Assembly (NCBI GenBank): GCA_026712605.1
Contig: JAPORL010000052.1
Location: 9,190-25,324 of the forward strand
Direction: 5' to 3'
Length of the DNA: 16,135 bases
Origin: Pseudobdellovibrionaceae bacterium
GTDB lineage: Bacteria; Bdellovibrionota; Bdellovibrionia; Bdellovibrionales; UBA1609
The position numbers and the translations under genes were made by a program. Below the pieces are notes generated by a model that saw only the letters and a list, made by a program, of their open reading frames with translations, was not told the DNA's origin and made no database searches. Below are positions 1 through 8,102 of this stretch, piece by piece; positions within the stretch are counted from its first letter, which is position 1, and each line of letters starts with the position of its first letter.

Positions 1-171
1 GAACTAAAAAGTCTCAGCAATTCTATTTTAAATCTTCCCACAGCTCAAAATTTTATTCATCCTCTTTTATCTATTATTCCACTTCAAATGATGGCTTACT
101 ATATCTCAAGAAGTTTTGGATATAATGTGGATCAGCCTAGAAATTTAGCTAAATCTGTAACTATAGAATAA
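1..171 (+). CDS. glmS: GlmS C-terminal end (glutamine--fructose-6-phosphate aminotransferase), partial
   Basis: The first 171 bases read openly in frame 1 and end in TAA. The 56 residues include PLLSIIPLQMMAYYIS and end in DQPRNLAKSVTIE. That is the conserved C-terminal signature of the sugar-isomerase half of GlmS, which makes glucosamine-6-phosphate from fructose-6-phosphate and glutamine, the first step toward UDP-GlcNAc for peptidoglycan and LPS. The final DQPRNLAKSVT(V/I)E is nearly invariant in this family and contributes to the active site. The start and the glutaminase domain lie outside the window. The gene converges on leuS with a 46-bp gap and no convincing terminator hairpin. It was identified by motif recognition, since the fragment is too short to judge anything else. 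Confidence 0.85.
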   Translation, partial: ELKSLSNSILNLPTAQNFIHPLLSIIPLQMMAYYISRSFGYNVDQPRNLAKSVTIE

Positions 172-217
172 GATATCTTTTTTGAATGAAAATTGAAATT
201 CCAAAACTTAAAAAAAA

Positions 218-2602
218 TCAAACAATCAGGCTTAAAATTTTTCCGGGTTTATAAATATATTTTTTTAAGGGGCGATTTTGAACTGCCTTTTGAACAGCTT
301 TTATTTGTAAAGCCTTTTTTACCGCCTGTTTTTCAGATTCATTGATAGATAACTCTAAAGAGCCTCTTGTTTTTCCATTAACTTGAACACCAATACAAAC
401 TGTTTCCATTTTTATTTTTTCTGTTGAATATTTTGGCCATTTTGCTAAAGAAACAATCCCTTCTCCTCCTAGATATTCCCATATTTCCTCTGCTAAATGA
501 GGAGCGAAAGCTTGTAAAAGCTGAGTAAAAATTTTTGCTAAATTTTCATCTCTAATATTTTGTTTATATATCTCATTTAATAAAATCATTAGACTTGAGA
601 CTGCTGTATTAAAATTCATACTTTCAATGTCTTCTTCTACTTTTTTTATAGTCTGATGAAGTAAAGTCTCTAATTTGTTAAAAAGAGCTGATTTTTTATT
701 TTTACTTTCTTTAGCAAAACGAAAATAACGATCTAAAAATCTTTGTATTCCTTCAATCCCTTTAGAAGACCAAGGCTTATCTTTTTCAAAAGGACCTAAA
801 AAACAAATATAAACTCTTAAGCAATCAGCTCCAACTTGTTCTCTTAATTCATCTGGATTAACTCCATTTCCTCTAGACTTAGACATCCTAAAACCATCTT
901 CACCTAAAATAGTCCCTTGATGCGCTAACTTTTTAAAAGGCTCTTTATGGGAAACAAGCCCTTCTTCAAATAAAACTTTTTGCCAAAAACGAGAATAAAG
1001 AAGATGTCCTACACTGTGTTCAGCACCTCCTATATAAAGATCAACTGGCATCCAATATTTTTGATCTTCAAAACTAAAAGGCTCTTTTTCATTATGAGAA
1101 TCGGTATAGCGTAAAAAATACCATGAAGAACCAGCATATCCCGGCATGGTATCCGTTTCCCTTTCGCCCTTTTCCTTATATTTTACAAAATCTTTTACTC
1201 TTGCTAAAGGAGCTTCTCCTTTTTCAGAAGGCTCATAATCTCCAACCGCTGGCAATTCAACAGGAAGCTCTGTATCAGGAACTAACTCATACTCTCCTTT
1301 TTTATTCTTAAAAATAGGTAAAGGCTCCCCCCAATACCTTTGACGACTAAATACCCAATCTCTTAATTTATATTGAAGCTTTCTTATCCCTTTTTTTGTT
1401 TTTTCAAGATGTTTTTTAATCTCTTCACTCGCTTTCTTGCTATCCATTCCATTTAAATTCAATCCTTCATATTGAGAGTTAAAAACGAAACCCTCTCCTT
1501 CAAAAGGTAAGCTCTCTCCTTCTTTTTTGATGACCGGCTTTATTTTTAAATTAAAATGTTTAGCAAAGGCATAATCTCTTTCATCATGGGCAGGAACCGC
1601 CATAATAGCCCCTGTTCCATAATGCATTAATACATAATCAGAGATCCAAATTTCAAGCTTTTCTTGAGTGAGGGGGTGAATAGCAAAAGCTCCTGTAAAA
1701 ACCCCTGTTTTTTCTTTATGGGCTTTTCGATCTCTTTCACTTTTAGATAAACATTTTTGTTGATAAGCTTGAACGACTTTTAACTGATCCTTTGAGCTAA
1801 TTTTTTTTATTAAAGGATGTTCAGGAGCTAAAACCATATAAGATACCCCAAAGAAAGTATCTGGTCTTGTAGTAAAAACTTTAATACTTTTTTTACTTTG
1901 AGAGACCAAAAAAGAGATAACAATCCCTTCACTTTTACCAATCCAATTTCTTTGAGCTATTTTTGTTCTCTCCGGCCAGTTTATTTCATCTAAATCTTTC
2001 AGTAATTTTTCACAATAGTTTGTAATCTTAAGCATCCATTGTTTTTTCAAAACACGAAAAACGGAATGCCCTCCTCTTTCACTTTTTCCATCAATAACTT
2101 CTTCATTAGCTAAAACAGTGCGAAGAGCAGGACACCAATTCACAGGAGTATCTGTTTTATAAGCTAGTTTTTTTTGAAAAAAGAGCTTAAATATCTTTTG
2201 AGTCCATTTATAGTAAGAAGGATCACAAGTGGAAATCTCCCTGCTCCAATCAAAGCTAAAGCCAAAAGCTTTTAACTGATTCCTAAAATTATCAATGGCC
2301 TTTTGAGTCGTTTTTTCAGGATGAATTCCTGTTTTTATAGCATATTGCTCTGCGGGCAGTCCAAAAGCATCATAACCCATAGGATGTAAAACATTAAAGC
2401 CTTTTGCTCTTTTAAAGCGCGCAACCACTTCGGTTGGTATATAAGAAGCCAAATGTCCTATATGCAAGCCTGTGCCAGAAGGGTAGGGAAACATGCTTAA
2501 GGCATAAAATTTGTTTTTCTTCAAATCCTTTTTACAATAAAAAACCTGATTAGATTCCCAAAAAGATTGCCATTTTTTTTCTATTTTTTTAAAATTGTAC
2601 AT
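218..2602 (-). CDS. leuS: Leucyl-tRNA synthetase
   Basis: This 794-residue class Ia aminoacyl-tRNA synthetase charges tRNA-Leu in the cytoplasm. The HIGH motif is at residues 47-50 in LHIGH. The CP1 editing domain is intact, with TTRPDT at 244-249 and GTGAIMAVPAHD at 329-340. The second ATP-binding signature is RMSKS (572-576) instead of KMSKS; the second lysine, usually the critical one, is kept. After the first cysteine (NWCP, 155-158), the knuckle region at about 158-190 lacks the further cysteines of the E. coli zinc module. The length is close to the roughly 800-residue enzymes that lack the leucine-specific insertion before KMSKS, and shorter than E. coli LeuRS (about 860). The ATG start gives MYNFKKIEKKWQ, the normal N-terminus, with an AGAAG element about 3 nt upstream. 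A weak promoter (TTGTGA, 17 nt, TAATAT at 2616-2644) is possible but poorly supported. Confidence 0.97.
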   Translation of the reverse strand: MYNFKKIEKKWQSFWESNQVFYCKKDLKKNKFYALSMFPYPSGTGLHIGHLASYIPTEVVARFKRAKGFNVLHPMGYDAFGLPAEQYAIKTGIHPEKTTQKAIDNFRNQLKAFGFSFDWSREISTCDPSYYKWTQKIFKLFFQKKLAYKTDTPVNWCPALRTVLANEEVIDGKSERGGHSVFRVLKKQWMLKITNYCEKLLKDLDEINWPERTKIAQRNWIGKSEGIVISFLVSQSKKSIKVFTTRPDTFFGVSYMVLAPEHPLIKKISSKDQLKVVQAYQQKCLSKSERDRKAHKEKTGVFTGAFAIHPLTQEKLEIWISDYVLMHYGTGAIMAVPAHDERDYAFAKHFNLKIKPVIKKEGESLPFEGEGFVFNSQYEGLNLNGMDSKKASEEIKKHLEKTKKGIRKLQYKLRDWVFSRQRYWGEPLPIFKNKKGEYELVPDTELPVELPAVGDYEPSEKGEAPLARVKDFVKYKEKGERETDTMPGYAGSSWYFLRYTDSHNEKEPFSFEDQKYWMPVDLYIGGAEHSVGHLLYSRFWQKVLFEEGLVSHKEPFKKLAHQGTILGEDGFRMSKSRGNGVNPDELREQVGADCLRVYICFLGPFEKDKPWSSKGIEGIQRFLDRYFRFAKESKNKKSALFNKLETLLHQTIKKVEEDIESMNFNTAVSSLMILLNEIYKQNIRDENLAKIFTQLLQAFAPHLAEEIWEYLGGEGIVSLAKWPKYSTEKIKMETVCIGVQVNGKTRGSLELSINESEKQAVKKALQIKAVQKAVQNRPLKKYIYKPGKILSLIV

Positions 2603-2803
2603 TCTTCTAAAAAATATATTAAATCAAATAAAAACTAATCACAAAACTATTTGAAAAAAGACAGGGCTGAAGTTTTTAATTTTTTACATCTATTTTGAAA
2701 AGCTTAAATAAATCCTTATCTAATAAAACTTTACCTACTTAATTGAAGTCCGAAAATTATATTTTTATTCTAAACAGCTCAAAAAATCCAAACAAAAAAT
2801 TAT

Positions 2804-2884
<81 letters not shown>

Positions 2885-2895
2885 TCAGTCTGGTT

Positions 2896-2924
2896 TTTAT
2901 AGCACAAAGCTTTTTCAGGGTCAA
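2896..2924 (-). promoter_or_regulatory. Sigma-70-type promoter for tRNA-fMet
   Basis: Read on the minus strand, a -35 box TTGACC (2919-2924) and a -10 box TATAAA (2896-2901) are separated by exactly 17 nt. Each hexamer matches consensus at 5 of 6 positions. The -10 box ends 11 nt before tRNA base 1, so transcription would begin a few bases upstream of the mature 5' end. This is the best-looking promoter in the window, which suits a highly expressed tRNA. Confidence 0.8.
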
Positions 2925-2985
2925 ACTGCCTTTACTTTAAAGGTTTTTTCTTTTGTAATAATAAAAAAAATGTAAAATTAATCTG

Positions 2986-5025
2986 ATGAAGCCATTTTTA
3001 TTTATTTTTTTATTACTTTTTCCGTTTTCATCTTTTGACGAAACCTTAAATTCACAAATACAAAAGCAATCAAAAAAAAATATTTTTCATATAGATTTAA
3101 TTAGTCCTTTTGAAGAAATTAAAAAAGATTCTCCTTTTTTAGTTGGAGTGCATATAAAACTCACTCCTGAATGGTATACTTATTGGTCCTTTCCAGGAGA
3201 TTTTGGGCAGTCCCCTCAAATTAAATTTAAAAATATAAAAGGTGCTCAAATTAAAGCTTTGCCTTTTCCAAGACCAGAAAGAAAAAGTCTCTTGATAAAT
3301 AAAGAAAGCTCCTACAGCTTTATTTATGAAAATGAGCTTTTAATTCCTTTTGAAGTTTTTATAGAAGAAAACTATAAAAAAGAAACTTTAAATTTATCCC
3401 TTGATATAAATTGGGGTATTTGTAAAGACATTTGTATTTCTAAACAAAATAAACTACAGCTCAGTTTAAAGCTCTCTAAAAAATTTAAAAGAAATTTAGA
3501 AAATCAAAAAATTTTTGATCACTGGACAAATCTTTTTCCAAAAAATAATCAAGATTTAAAAAGCCAATTTACACAAAAAGGCAATAAACAAATCATTGAA
3601 TTTTCTTTTAAAAAACCATACACCTGTATAGATATTTTTCCTAAAAAGGCTTTAGACTTTTCTACAAAAAAAACCCACTTATTAAAACAAACTGAAAAGT
3701 CCTGCTACTTTGAAGTTCAAAAATCAAAATCTAACTTAAATACAATCTACGGACTTTTAGTTTATTCTTTGGGATCAAAAATTCAATCTAGCCACTTTAA
3801 ATCTGATAAAAATAAAGTTTTAGGGCTTTTCTGGTTCATATTAATGGCCTTCTTAGGAGGGCTTTTGCTGAACATTATGCCTTGTGTACTCCCTGTTATT
3901 TTTCTAAAATTCTATAATAACTTAGAGCTTAGAAATCAATCTAGAAAAAGAATATTACTTTTAAATGGAAGTTACTCTATAGGTGTCATTTTATCTTTTT
4001 TAATTCTAGCTGGTTTTATTTTTATCTCTAAACAATTAGGAGAAAGCTTAGGCTGGGGCTTTCACCTTCAATCTCCTTTTTTTGTTAGTTTTTTAGCTGT
4101 GCTTTTTTCTCTTATGGCTTTTTATTTTTTAGAAATTTTCTCTTTTTCTGCTCCAAAATTACCTCGTCTTTTTAAAGATCAAAAAATAAGCTCACACTTT
4201 TTAACAGGAGTATTATCTACAACTGCCGCTTCTCCCTGCACTGTTCCTTTTATGGCTTCAGCTGTTGGTTTTGCTTTTTCCAGAAATTATTTAGAAATTT
4301 TTTATATCTTTTTCTTTTTAGGTCTTGGACTAAGCTTTCCTTATTTAGTGTTGTCTTTTTTTCCTCAAATTTTAAAATATGTTCCTAGCCCTGGAAGCTG
4401 GACAAGAATATTTAAAAAACTACTTTCCTTGCCTCTTTTTTTAACAAGCTTTTGGCTTATTTATGTTCTTTATTTCCAATTAAATTTAAAAGCCTTCTTT
4501 TTAACTCTTATGTTATTTCCCGTTCTTTTTTTCTGGATTTTTATTCAAAACTACAACATAAAAAAATATTTGAAAACAATTGTAAATACAATAACTTTTA
4601 TTTTAATTATCTTAATTTTATTGGGACAAAAATATTTTAATCTTAATGATAGTAAAAAAATACAATCCAAAACTTTTTTGATTTCCGAATGGAAAATGTT
4701 TGATAATAATGAAATTTTATTTGATAAAAAAAAGGATCAAAATATTCTTATTGCTATAGGAGCAAAATGGTGTCTTACTTGTAAGATTAACGAGAGAATT
4801 TTTAATACAAAAGAATTTAAAAATTTAATCAAAAAAAACAATATTAAATTATACTATGGAGACTGGACAAACAAAACAGATACTATTACTTATTTTCTAG
4901 AAAGTTATGGCAGACAGGGAGTGCCTTTTTATATCTTCTTTAGAGGAGAAAATAAGGCTTTTATCTTTCCTAGTCTTTTATTAAAAGACAGTTTTTTAAA
5001 AAAGCTTAAAGAGCTTTCAATATAA
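2986..5025 (+). CDS. dsbD: DsbD-family protein-disulfide reductase
   Basis: This 679-residue inner-membrane protein carries reducing equivalents from cytoplasmic thioredoxin to periplasmic thiols. Its parts are a signal peptide (about 1-17), a periplasmic N-terminal domain (about 35-270), a membrane domain of roughly eight helices (about 280-545) and a C-terminal periplasmic thioredoxin-like domain (about 565-679). Each domain has its redox cysteines. The N-domain has WGICKDIC (C146, C150). The membrane domain has NIMPCVLPV (C300) and ASPCTVPF (C418). The thioredoxin domain has WCLTC (C596, C599). The N-domain wording (PEWYTYWSFPGDFGQSP) resembles the ScsB/DsbD_2-like subgroup rather than E. 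coli DsbD-alpha. The ATG at 2986 is supported by the signal peptide, but no Shine-Dalgarno sequence is visible; a TAAAAT at 2973-2978 would make the mRNA almost leaderless. The gene stands alone and overlaps the convergent nuclease gene by 9 bp. Confidence 0.93.
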   Translation: MKPFLFIFLLLFPFSSFDETLNSQIQKQSKKNIFHIDLISPFEEIKKDSPFLVGVHIKLTPEWYTYWSFPGDFGQSPQIKFKNIKGAQIKALPFPRPERKSLLINKESSYSFIYENELLIPFEVFIEENYKKETLNLSLDINWGICKDICISKQNKLQLSLKLSKKFKRNLENQKIFDHWTNLFPKNNQDLKSQFTQKGNKQIIEFSFKKPYTCIDIFPKKALDFSTKKTHLLKQTEKSCYFEVQKSKSNLNTIYGLLVYSLGSKIQSSHFKSDKNKVLGLFWFILMAFLGGLLLNIMPCVLPVIFLKFYNNLELRNQSRKRILLLNGSYSIGVILSFLILAGFIFISKQLGESLGWGFHLQSPFFVSFLAVLFSLMAFYFLEIFSFSAPKLPRLFKDQKISSHFLTGVLSTTAASPCTVPFMASAVGFAFSRNYLEIFYIFFFLGLGLSFPYLVLSFFPQILKYVPSPGSWTRIFKKLLSLPLFLTSFWLIYVLYFQLNLKAFFLTLMLFPVLFFWIFIQNYNIKKYLKTIVNTITFILIILILLGQKYFNLNDSKKIQSKTFLISEWKMFDNNEILFDKKKDQNILIAIGAKWCLTCKINERIFNTKEFKNLIKKNNIKLYYGDWTNKTDTITYFLESYGRQGVPFYIFFRGENKAFIFPSLLLKDSFLKKLKELSI

Positions 5026-5811
5026 AAACTCACAAGAGCCTTTTAAAAAATTTTTATCACTTAAAATAAGTTTAAAGCCTAACTCTTCTTCTATTTTTTT
5101 TAAGCTTAATTTATATCTAAAAGGATTTTCTGTTTTAGATCTAATCTGTTGGGGCATCAAAACAGAGCAAACTGTAATTTTATTATTTTTCTTAAAAGTA
5201 ACTAGTTTCCAATAATGGCTAGGTATTTGTGAGATTTTACCTTGAACGGCTTTCCAGCAAGGAGGAGTTTTTTTACGATATAAAGTGCCTGTTAAAATTT
5301 TTACTTCATGCCCCTTTTTAACAAAGGCTCTGACTTTTTCCTCTAAAACTCTCCAAGGGCCTTGATTAAGATTTCTTCTTTGAGGAACCAAATTTGTTAA
5401 ATATTGGGCTTCATAGGCTGATACTGAAGATTTAAAAGAGCCCAAGGGAGCTAAGTGAGCTTTATCATAACCTTCTTTAAGTTTTCCATCACAGTTGCTG
5501 GCGCCTCTCCAGTCTTTATAAGTTAAAGAAGAATTGGGAAAAAGCAAGGGATCTGCCACATACTTCCTTTCTGCTTTCAATTTTCCCCAAACTAAAGAAG
5601 GAGAAAGTTTATACATTAACCAAGTGGGAAACTTCTTATCTGTATCAAAAGAAATAATAAAAATATCATGTATTAAAATTTTATCCTTATTATTTTTTAA
5701 AGGAAGCGCCCCCCACCAATGATCAGAGTAAATATTAAAATATTCTTTAGATAAAGCAGAAGAATCAAAAGGGATAAATAAAATTAAAAAACAACAAACA
5801 ATTTTTTTCAT
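5017..5811 (-). CDS. Exported DNA/RNA non-specific endonuclease (EndoG/Serratia nuclease family)
   Basis: The 264-residue protein begins with a clear signal peptide (residues 1 to about 20, MKKIVCCFLILFIPFDSSAL), so it probably acts in the periplasm or outside the cell. The beta-beta-alpha-metal nuclease core is recognisable. DKAHLAP at 116-122 replaces the family's DRGHLAP, keeping the general-base histidine (H119). NLVPQRRNLNQGPW at 140-153 followed by LEE holds the metal-ligand asparagine (N149) and the usual glutamates. ADPLLFPNSSLTY before it matches the family's N-terminal strand. Such enzymes cut both DNA and RNA with a Mg ion, for scavenging, defence or attack; which applies here cannot be seen. 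The start overlaps the hpt stop as ATGA, so translation is likely coupled. The Arg-to-Lys and Gly-to-Ala changes in the signature are unusual, but activity is still plausible. No immunity gene is evident. Confidence 0.9.
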   Translation of the reverse strand: MKKIVCCFLILFIPFDSSALSKEYFNIYSDHWWGALPLKNNKDKILIHDIFIISFDTDKKFPTWLMYKLSPSLVWGKLKAERKYVADPLLFPNSSLTYKDWRGASNCDGKLKEGYDKAHLAPLGSFKSSVSAYEAQYLTNLVPQRRNLNQGPWRVLEEKVRAFVKKGHEVKILTGTLYRKKTPPCWKAVQGKISQIPSHYWKLVTFKKNNKITVCSVLMPQQIRSKTENPFRYKLSLKKIEEELGFKLILSDKNFLKGSCEFLY

Positions 5812-6314
5812 TGAGCAAAAAGATACATATCCTTTAAGTGGCGATACTGTTCATGGTGATCTAAGCCATAACCAAAAATATAACGATCTTCTGTAGACAT
5901 GCCAAAATAATCTGGCTGTAAAGTTAATTCTCTTTGAGAAGGTTTATCTATCAATGTTACAATTTTAACAGACTTTGGATGAGAAGCCTCTAATCTTTTT
6001 TTTAAAAACAAAAGTTTATTACCTTCATTTAAAATCTCTTTTACAATTAAAATATTCTTTCCTTTTATTGGCATATCAATATCTTTTGAGAAATTAAAAT
6101 TTCCCTTAGAGCCCAAAATAGAAACAAAATCTACTAAAACTGAATTTTCTAATTGTCGAATCAAATCAGAAAAGAAAAAAATAGAGCCTTTTAAAAAACA
6201 AACTAAACATAAAGAATCTTTTTCACTTTTATAGTCATGGTTAATCTGCTGAGCTAAACCTGTTACCAGATTTTGTATTTCTTCTTCCTTTAAAAATACA
6301 ATAGTTTGTTTCAT
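5808..6314 (-). CDS. hpt: Hypoxanthine phosphoribosyltransferase homologue with altered PRPP loop
   Basis: The 168-residue protein follows the bacterial Hpt fold end to end. It has LKGS (41-44, pyrophosphate loop), VDFVSILGSKGN (61-72, flexible-loop region), GKNILIV then the PRPP loop (85-98), IVTLIDKPSQR (118-128, with the purine-contacting lysine) and PDYFGM then FGYGLDHHEQYRHL (134-160). Normal Hpt makes IMP or GMP from a purine base and PRPP. Two catalytic parts differ. The PRPP loop, usually VEDIIDTG, reads VKEILNEG, so the Glu-Asp pair becomes Lys-Glu and the general-base Asp becomes Asn. The Ser-Tyr of the flexible loop is missing. It may be inactive, have changed specificity or be regulatory. 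The start overlaps the bamD stop (ATGA) and its stop overlaps the nuclease start. The family call is firm; normal catalysis is doubtful. Confidence 0.8.
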   Translation of the reverse strand: MKQTIVFLKEEEIQNLVTGLAQQINHDYKSEKDSLCLVCFLKGSIFFFSDLIRQLENSVLVDFVSILGSKGNFNFSKDIDMPIKGKNILIVKEILNEGNKLLFLKKRLEASHPKSVKIVTLIDKPSQRELTLQPDYFGMSTEDRYIFGYGLDHHEQYRHLKDMYLFAQ

Positions 6315-7057
6315 AGGATTTTTTCTTTAATAACAGACAAAAAGCTTGGGTCTTTATTTAATAATTTCGCAAAAGGAGATTGCGGATATTCTTTTAAAAG
6401 TCTTGCTTTAAATTGATTGGAATCTTTATTGAGTGTCTTTGCCAATTCAAAAGCTTTTAAGAGGGCTTTTGGCATTAAAGGGCTTTTTGGATAGTGCTTT
6501 ATAAAATATTGTATCCGTTTAAAGCTCGCTTGAGACCAGCCTTGTTTTTTAAAAAATAAAGCTATTTTTAATTCTCTTTCTGCCTTTTTATCCAAAACTT
6601 CTTGTCTCATCTTGATTGCTTTTTTCTTATAAAGAGACTTTTCCTTTAAAGCTAATAGTTGATTAAAAGCAGATAAAGCAGAAGCAGTTAAACTTAAATC
6701 ATGCTCTGATCTATTAGGAAGCTGATTTTTATAAGAGAGTCCAAGCTGATATAAGACATAATCTTTTTTGTCAGAGTAAAATTTTATATATTTAGTATAA
6801 GTCAAACTAGCCTGTTTATATTTTTTTTGATCAAAATAAATATCTGCCATCATTAAAAGAGCTTGCCCATTATAAGAGCTGGAAAAAAACTCCTGTCTTA
6901 TTTTTGTCAGCTTTTCTAAAGCCTTGGCATTATTTCCTTTTTCTTTATACTGACTAGCTTTTTCAAAATAAAATTTTGCCGTTTTAGGCTCTTTCGTTTT
7001 TAGATTATGAGTACAACCTGTAAAAAAAATAAAAACTGATAAAATAAGGATTTTCAT
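6311..7057 (-). CDS. bamD: BamD-like outer-membrane assembly lipoprotein
   Basis: The 248-residue protein has a lipoprotein signal (MKILILSVFIFFTGC, acylated C15), so it should sit on the inner face of the outer membrane. The rest is helical TPR-like repeats. AKFYFEKASQYKEKGNNAKALEKL (27-50) and later A-x-x-Y/F-x-x-G segments follow the BamD (YfiO) pattern. The mid-protein stretch SALSAFNQLLALKEKSLYKKKA and the final FKKQGWSQASFKRIQYFIKHYPKS resemble BamD's third and last repeats. BamD links BamA to the other lipoproteins in beta-barrel insertion. The length fits the family (about 240-280). A promoter lies immediately upstream and the stop codon overlaps hpt. Other TPR lipoproteins such as CpoB relatives are possible, but the repeat register favours BamD. 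Confidence 0.8.
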   Translation of the reverse strand: MKILILSVFIFFTGCTHNLKTKEPKTAKFYFEKASQYKEKGNNAKALEKLTKIRQEFFSSSYNGQALLMMADIYFDQKKYKQASLTYTKYIKFYSDKKDYVLYQLGLSYKNQLPNRSEHDLSLTASALSAFNQLLALKEKSLYKKKAIKMRQEVLDKKAERELKIALFFKKQGWSQASFKRIQYFIKHYPKSPLMPKALLKAFELAKTLNKDSNQFKARLLKEYPQSPFAKLLNKDPSFLSVIKEKIL

Positions 7058-7067
7058 TCTGAAGTCA

Positions 7068-7095
7068 GTTATATTAAAAAGATTTTTTTTGTCAA
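7068..7095 (-). promoter_or_regulatory. Promoter for bamD-hpt-nuclease
   Basis: On the minus strand a perfect -35 box TTGACA (7090-7095) and a -10 box TATAAC (7068-7073) are separated by 16 nt. The spacer contains an A-tract followed by a T-tract. The predicted start point lies only about 4-6 nt before the bamD ATG at 7057, and no Shine-Dalgarno sequence exists there. The transcript would be nearly leaderless. This promoter divides the minus-strand cluster into two transcription units. Confidence 0.6.
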
Positions 7096-7116
7096 TAGAA
7101 CAGTTTTCTTTAATAG

Positions 7117-7132
7117 AATAAAAGCTTTTATT
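7117..7132. repeat. 16-bp perfect palindrome across the kinase stop codon
   Basis: AATAAAAGCTTTTATT is its own reverse complement and overlaps the stop codon of the AmgK-like gene (stop at 7128-7130). It could form a weak 6-bp hairpin or be a symmetric protein site. No U-tract follows on the minus strand, so it is not a standard terminator. A 12-bp part of it (7120-7131) recurs at 14141-14152, also in an intergenic gap. Confidence 0.4.
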
Positions 7133-8099
7133 TCAAAGTTTGAAGGAGAATATCAATATAATCACAAATTCCCCTATATTTCATATCCTTGGCTGTTTGC
7201 TTTAAAAGATGAAAAGTCGGCTTAAGATATTTTAAATGTGTGTCTTTATTATCCTCTGTTTTAAAAGCACAAAAACGACCACAGGCTTTAAAGCCTCTTT
7301 GTAAAAACTGAAGCTTTACCATCCACTGAACTCGGGTTAAACTTTGAGCTTTCGTTTTTAAAGAAAGGCTTAAGTTTTCAAAATAAAACCGAGCTAGCTC
7401 TTCCTTATTTTCTAAGAAAACATAACTATCGTATAATAAACTGCTTAAATCATAATACCAAGGCCCTTTTCCAGCGTCTTGAAAGTCAATCATCACAACT
7501 TTATTATCTTTTATCATTAGATTGCGACTATGAAAATCCCTATGACAATAAACTAAATCTTCCATTTTAAAATGACTTAACAGCTCTTGCATTTCTGTTT
7601 TAAAATTTTTTAAAAGCTCTTTGCTAAATGATCTTTGATTTAAAACATCATAAAAATATTTTTCTATATCATATAAAGCTCTTTCAATTTCATTTAAAAA
7701 AAAATGAACATCAAACAGAGGGTCTTGTTCAAAAAGATGAATTTGATCTTGAAGATTAATAAGTTGCTTTAAAGCTTTCTTATAAAAAGAAAATTGAAGA
7801 CTCTTATTTCCTTTTAAAAAAACATGCTCTAAATTTTTATCTCCTAAATCCTCTAATAACAAAAAACCTTTTTCAAAATCCAGCTGGAAAATTCTAGGAA
7901 CTAAAACATAAGATTTTAATCTTTTTTGTATATCTACAAAAAGTTTTAGACTGGGATCTTTTAAGCCACAAGACATAAGAATAAAAGTTTTATTCCCTTT
8001 TATAAGTCTTTTATAAGAGCGATGCCCTCCATCTCCTTTTAAGCTTATTGTTTTTAAATCTTTTAGATCAAGAAAATAATTTTTTAAAAAATTTTGCAT
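7128..8099 (-). CDS. AmgK-like sugar kinase / aminoglycoside-phosphotransferase fold protein
   Basis: The 323-residue kinase has an APH fold. GDGGHRSYKR (22-31) corresponds to the GDASxRxYxR nucleotide loop of AmgK. GFLLLEDLGD (78-87) is the hinge. YCHRDFHSRNLM (184-195) is the catalytic loop, with Asp188 and Asn193. MIDFQDAGKGPWYYDLSSLLYD (203-224) holds the metal-binding Asp. These motifs match AmgK, which phosphorylates MurNAc and GlcNAc at C1 to recycle peptidoglycan in the cytoplasm, better than they match drug-resistance kinases. AmgK's usual partner MurU is not in this window, so the substrate is unproven. The start lies 3 nt after the LysM gene stop, so the two genes almost certainly share a transcript. 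The pairing with a peptidoglycan-binding protein fits a cell-wall role. Confidence 0.75.
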   Translation of the reverse strand: MQNFLKNYFLDLKDLKTISLKGDGGHRSYKRLIKGNKTFILMSCGLKDPSLKLFVDIQKRLKSYVLVPRIFQLDFEKGFLLLEDLGDKNLEHVFLKGNKSLQFSFYKKALKQLINLQDQIHLFEQDPLFDVHFFLNEIERALYDIEKYFYDVLNQRSFSKELLKNFKTEMQELLSHFKMEDLVYCHRDFHSRNLMIKDNKVVMIDFQDAGKGPWYYDLSSLLYDSYVFLENKEELARFYFENLSLSLKTKAQSLTRVQWMVKLQFLQRGFKACGRFCAFKTEDNKDTHLKYLKPTFHLLKQTAKDMKYRGICDYIDILLQTLK

Positions 8100-8102
8100 T
8101 TT

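Noticed and set aside
170..179. AAGATATCTT followed by T residues after glmS, as a terminator
   Set aside because: It is a spacerless palindrome that leaves at most a 3-bp stem. Too weak to call.
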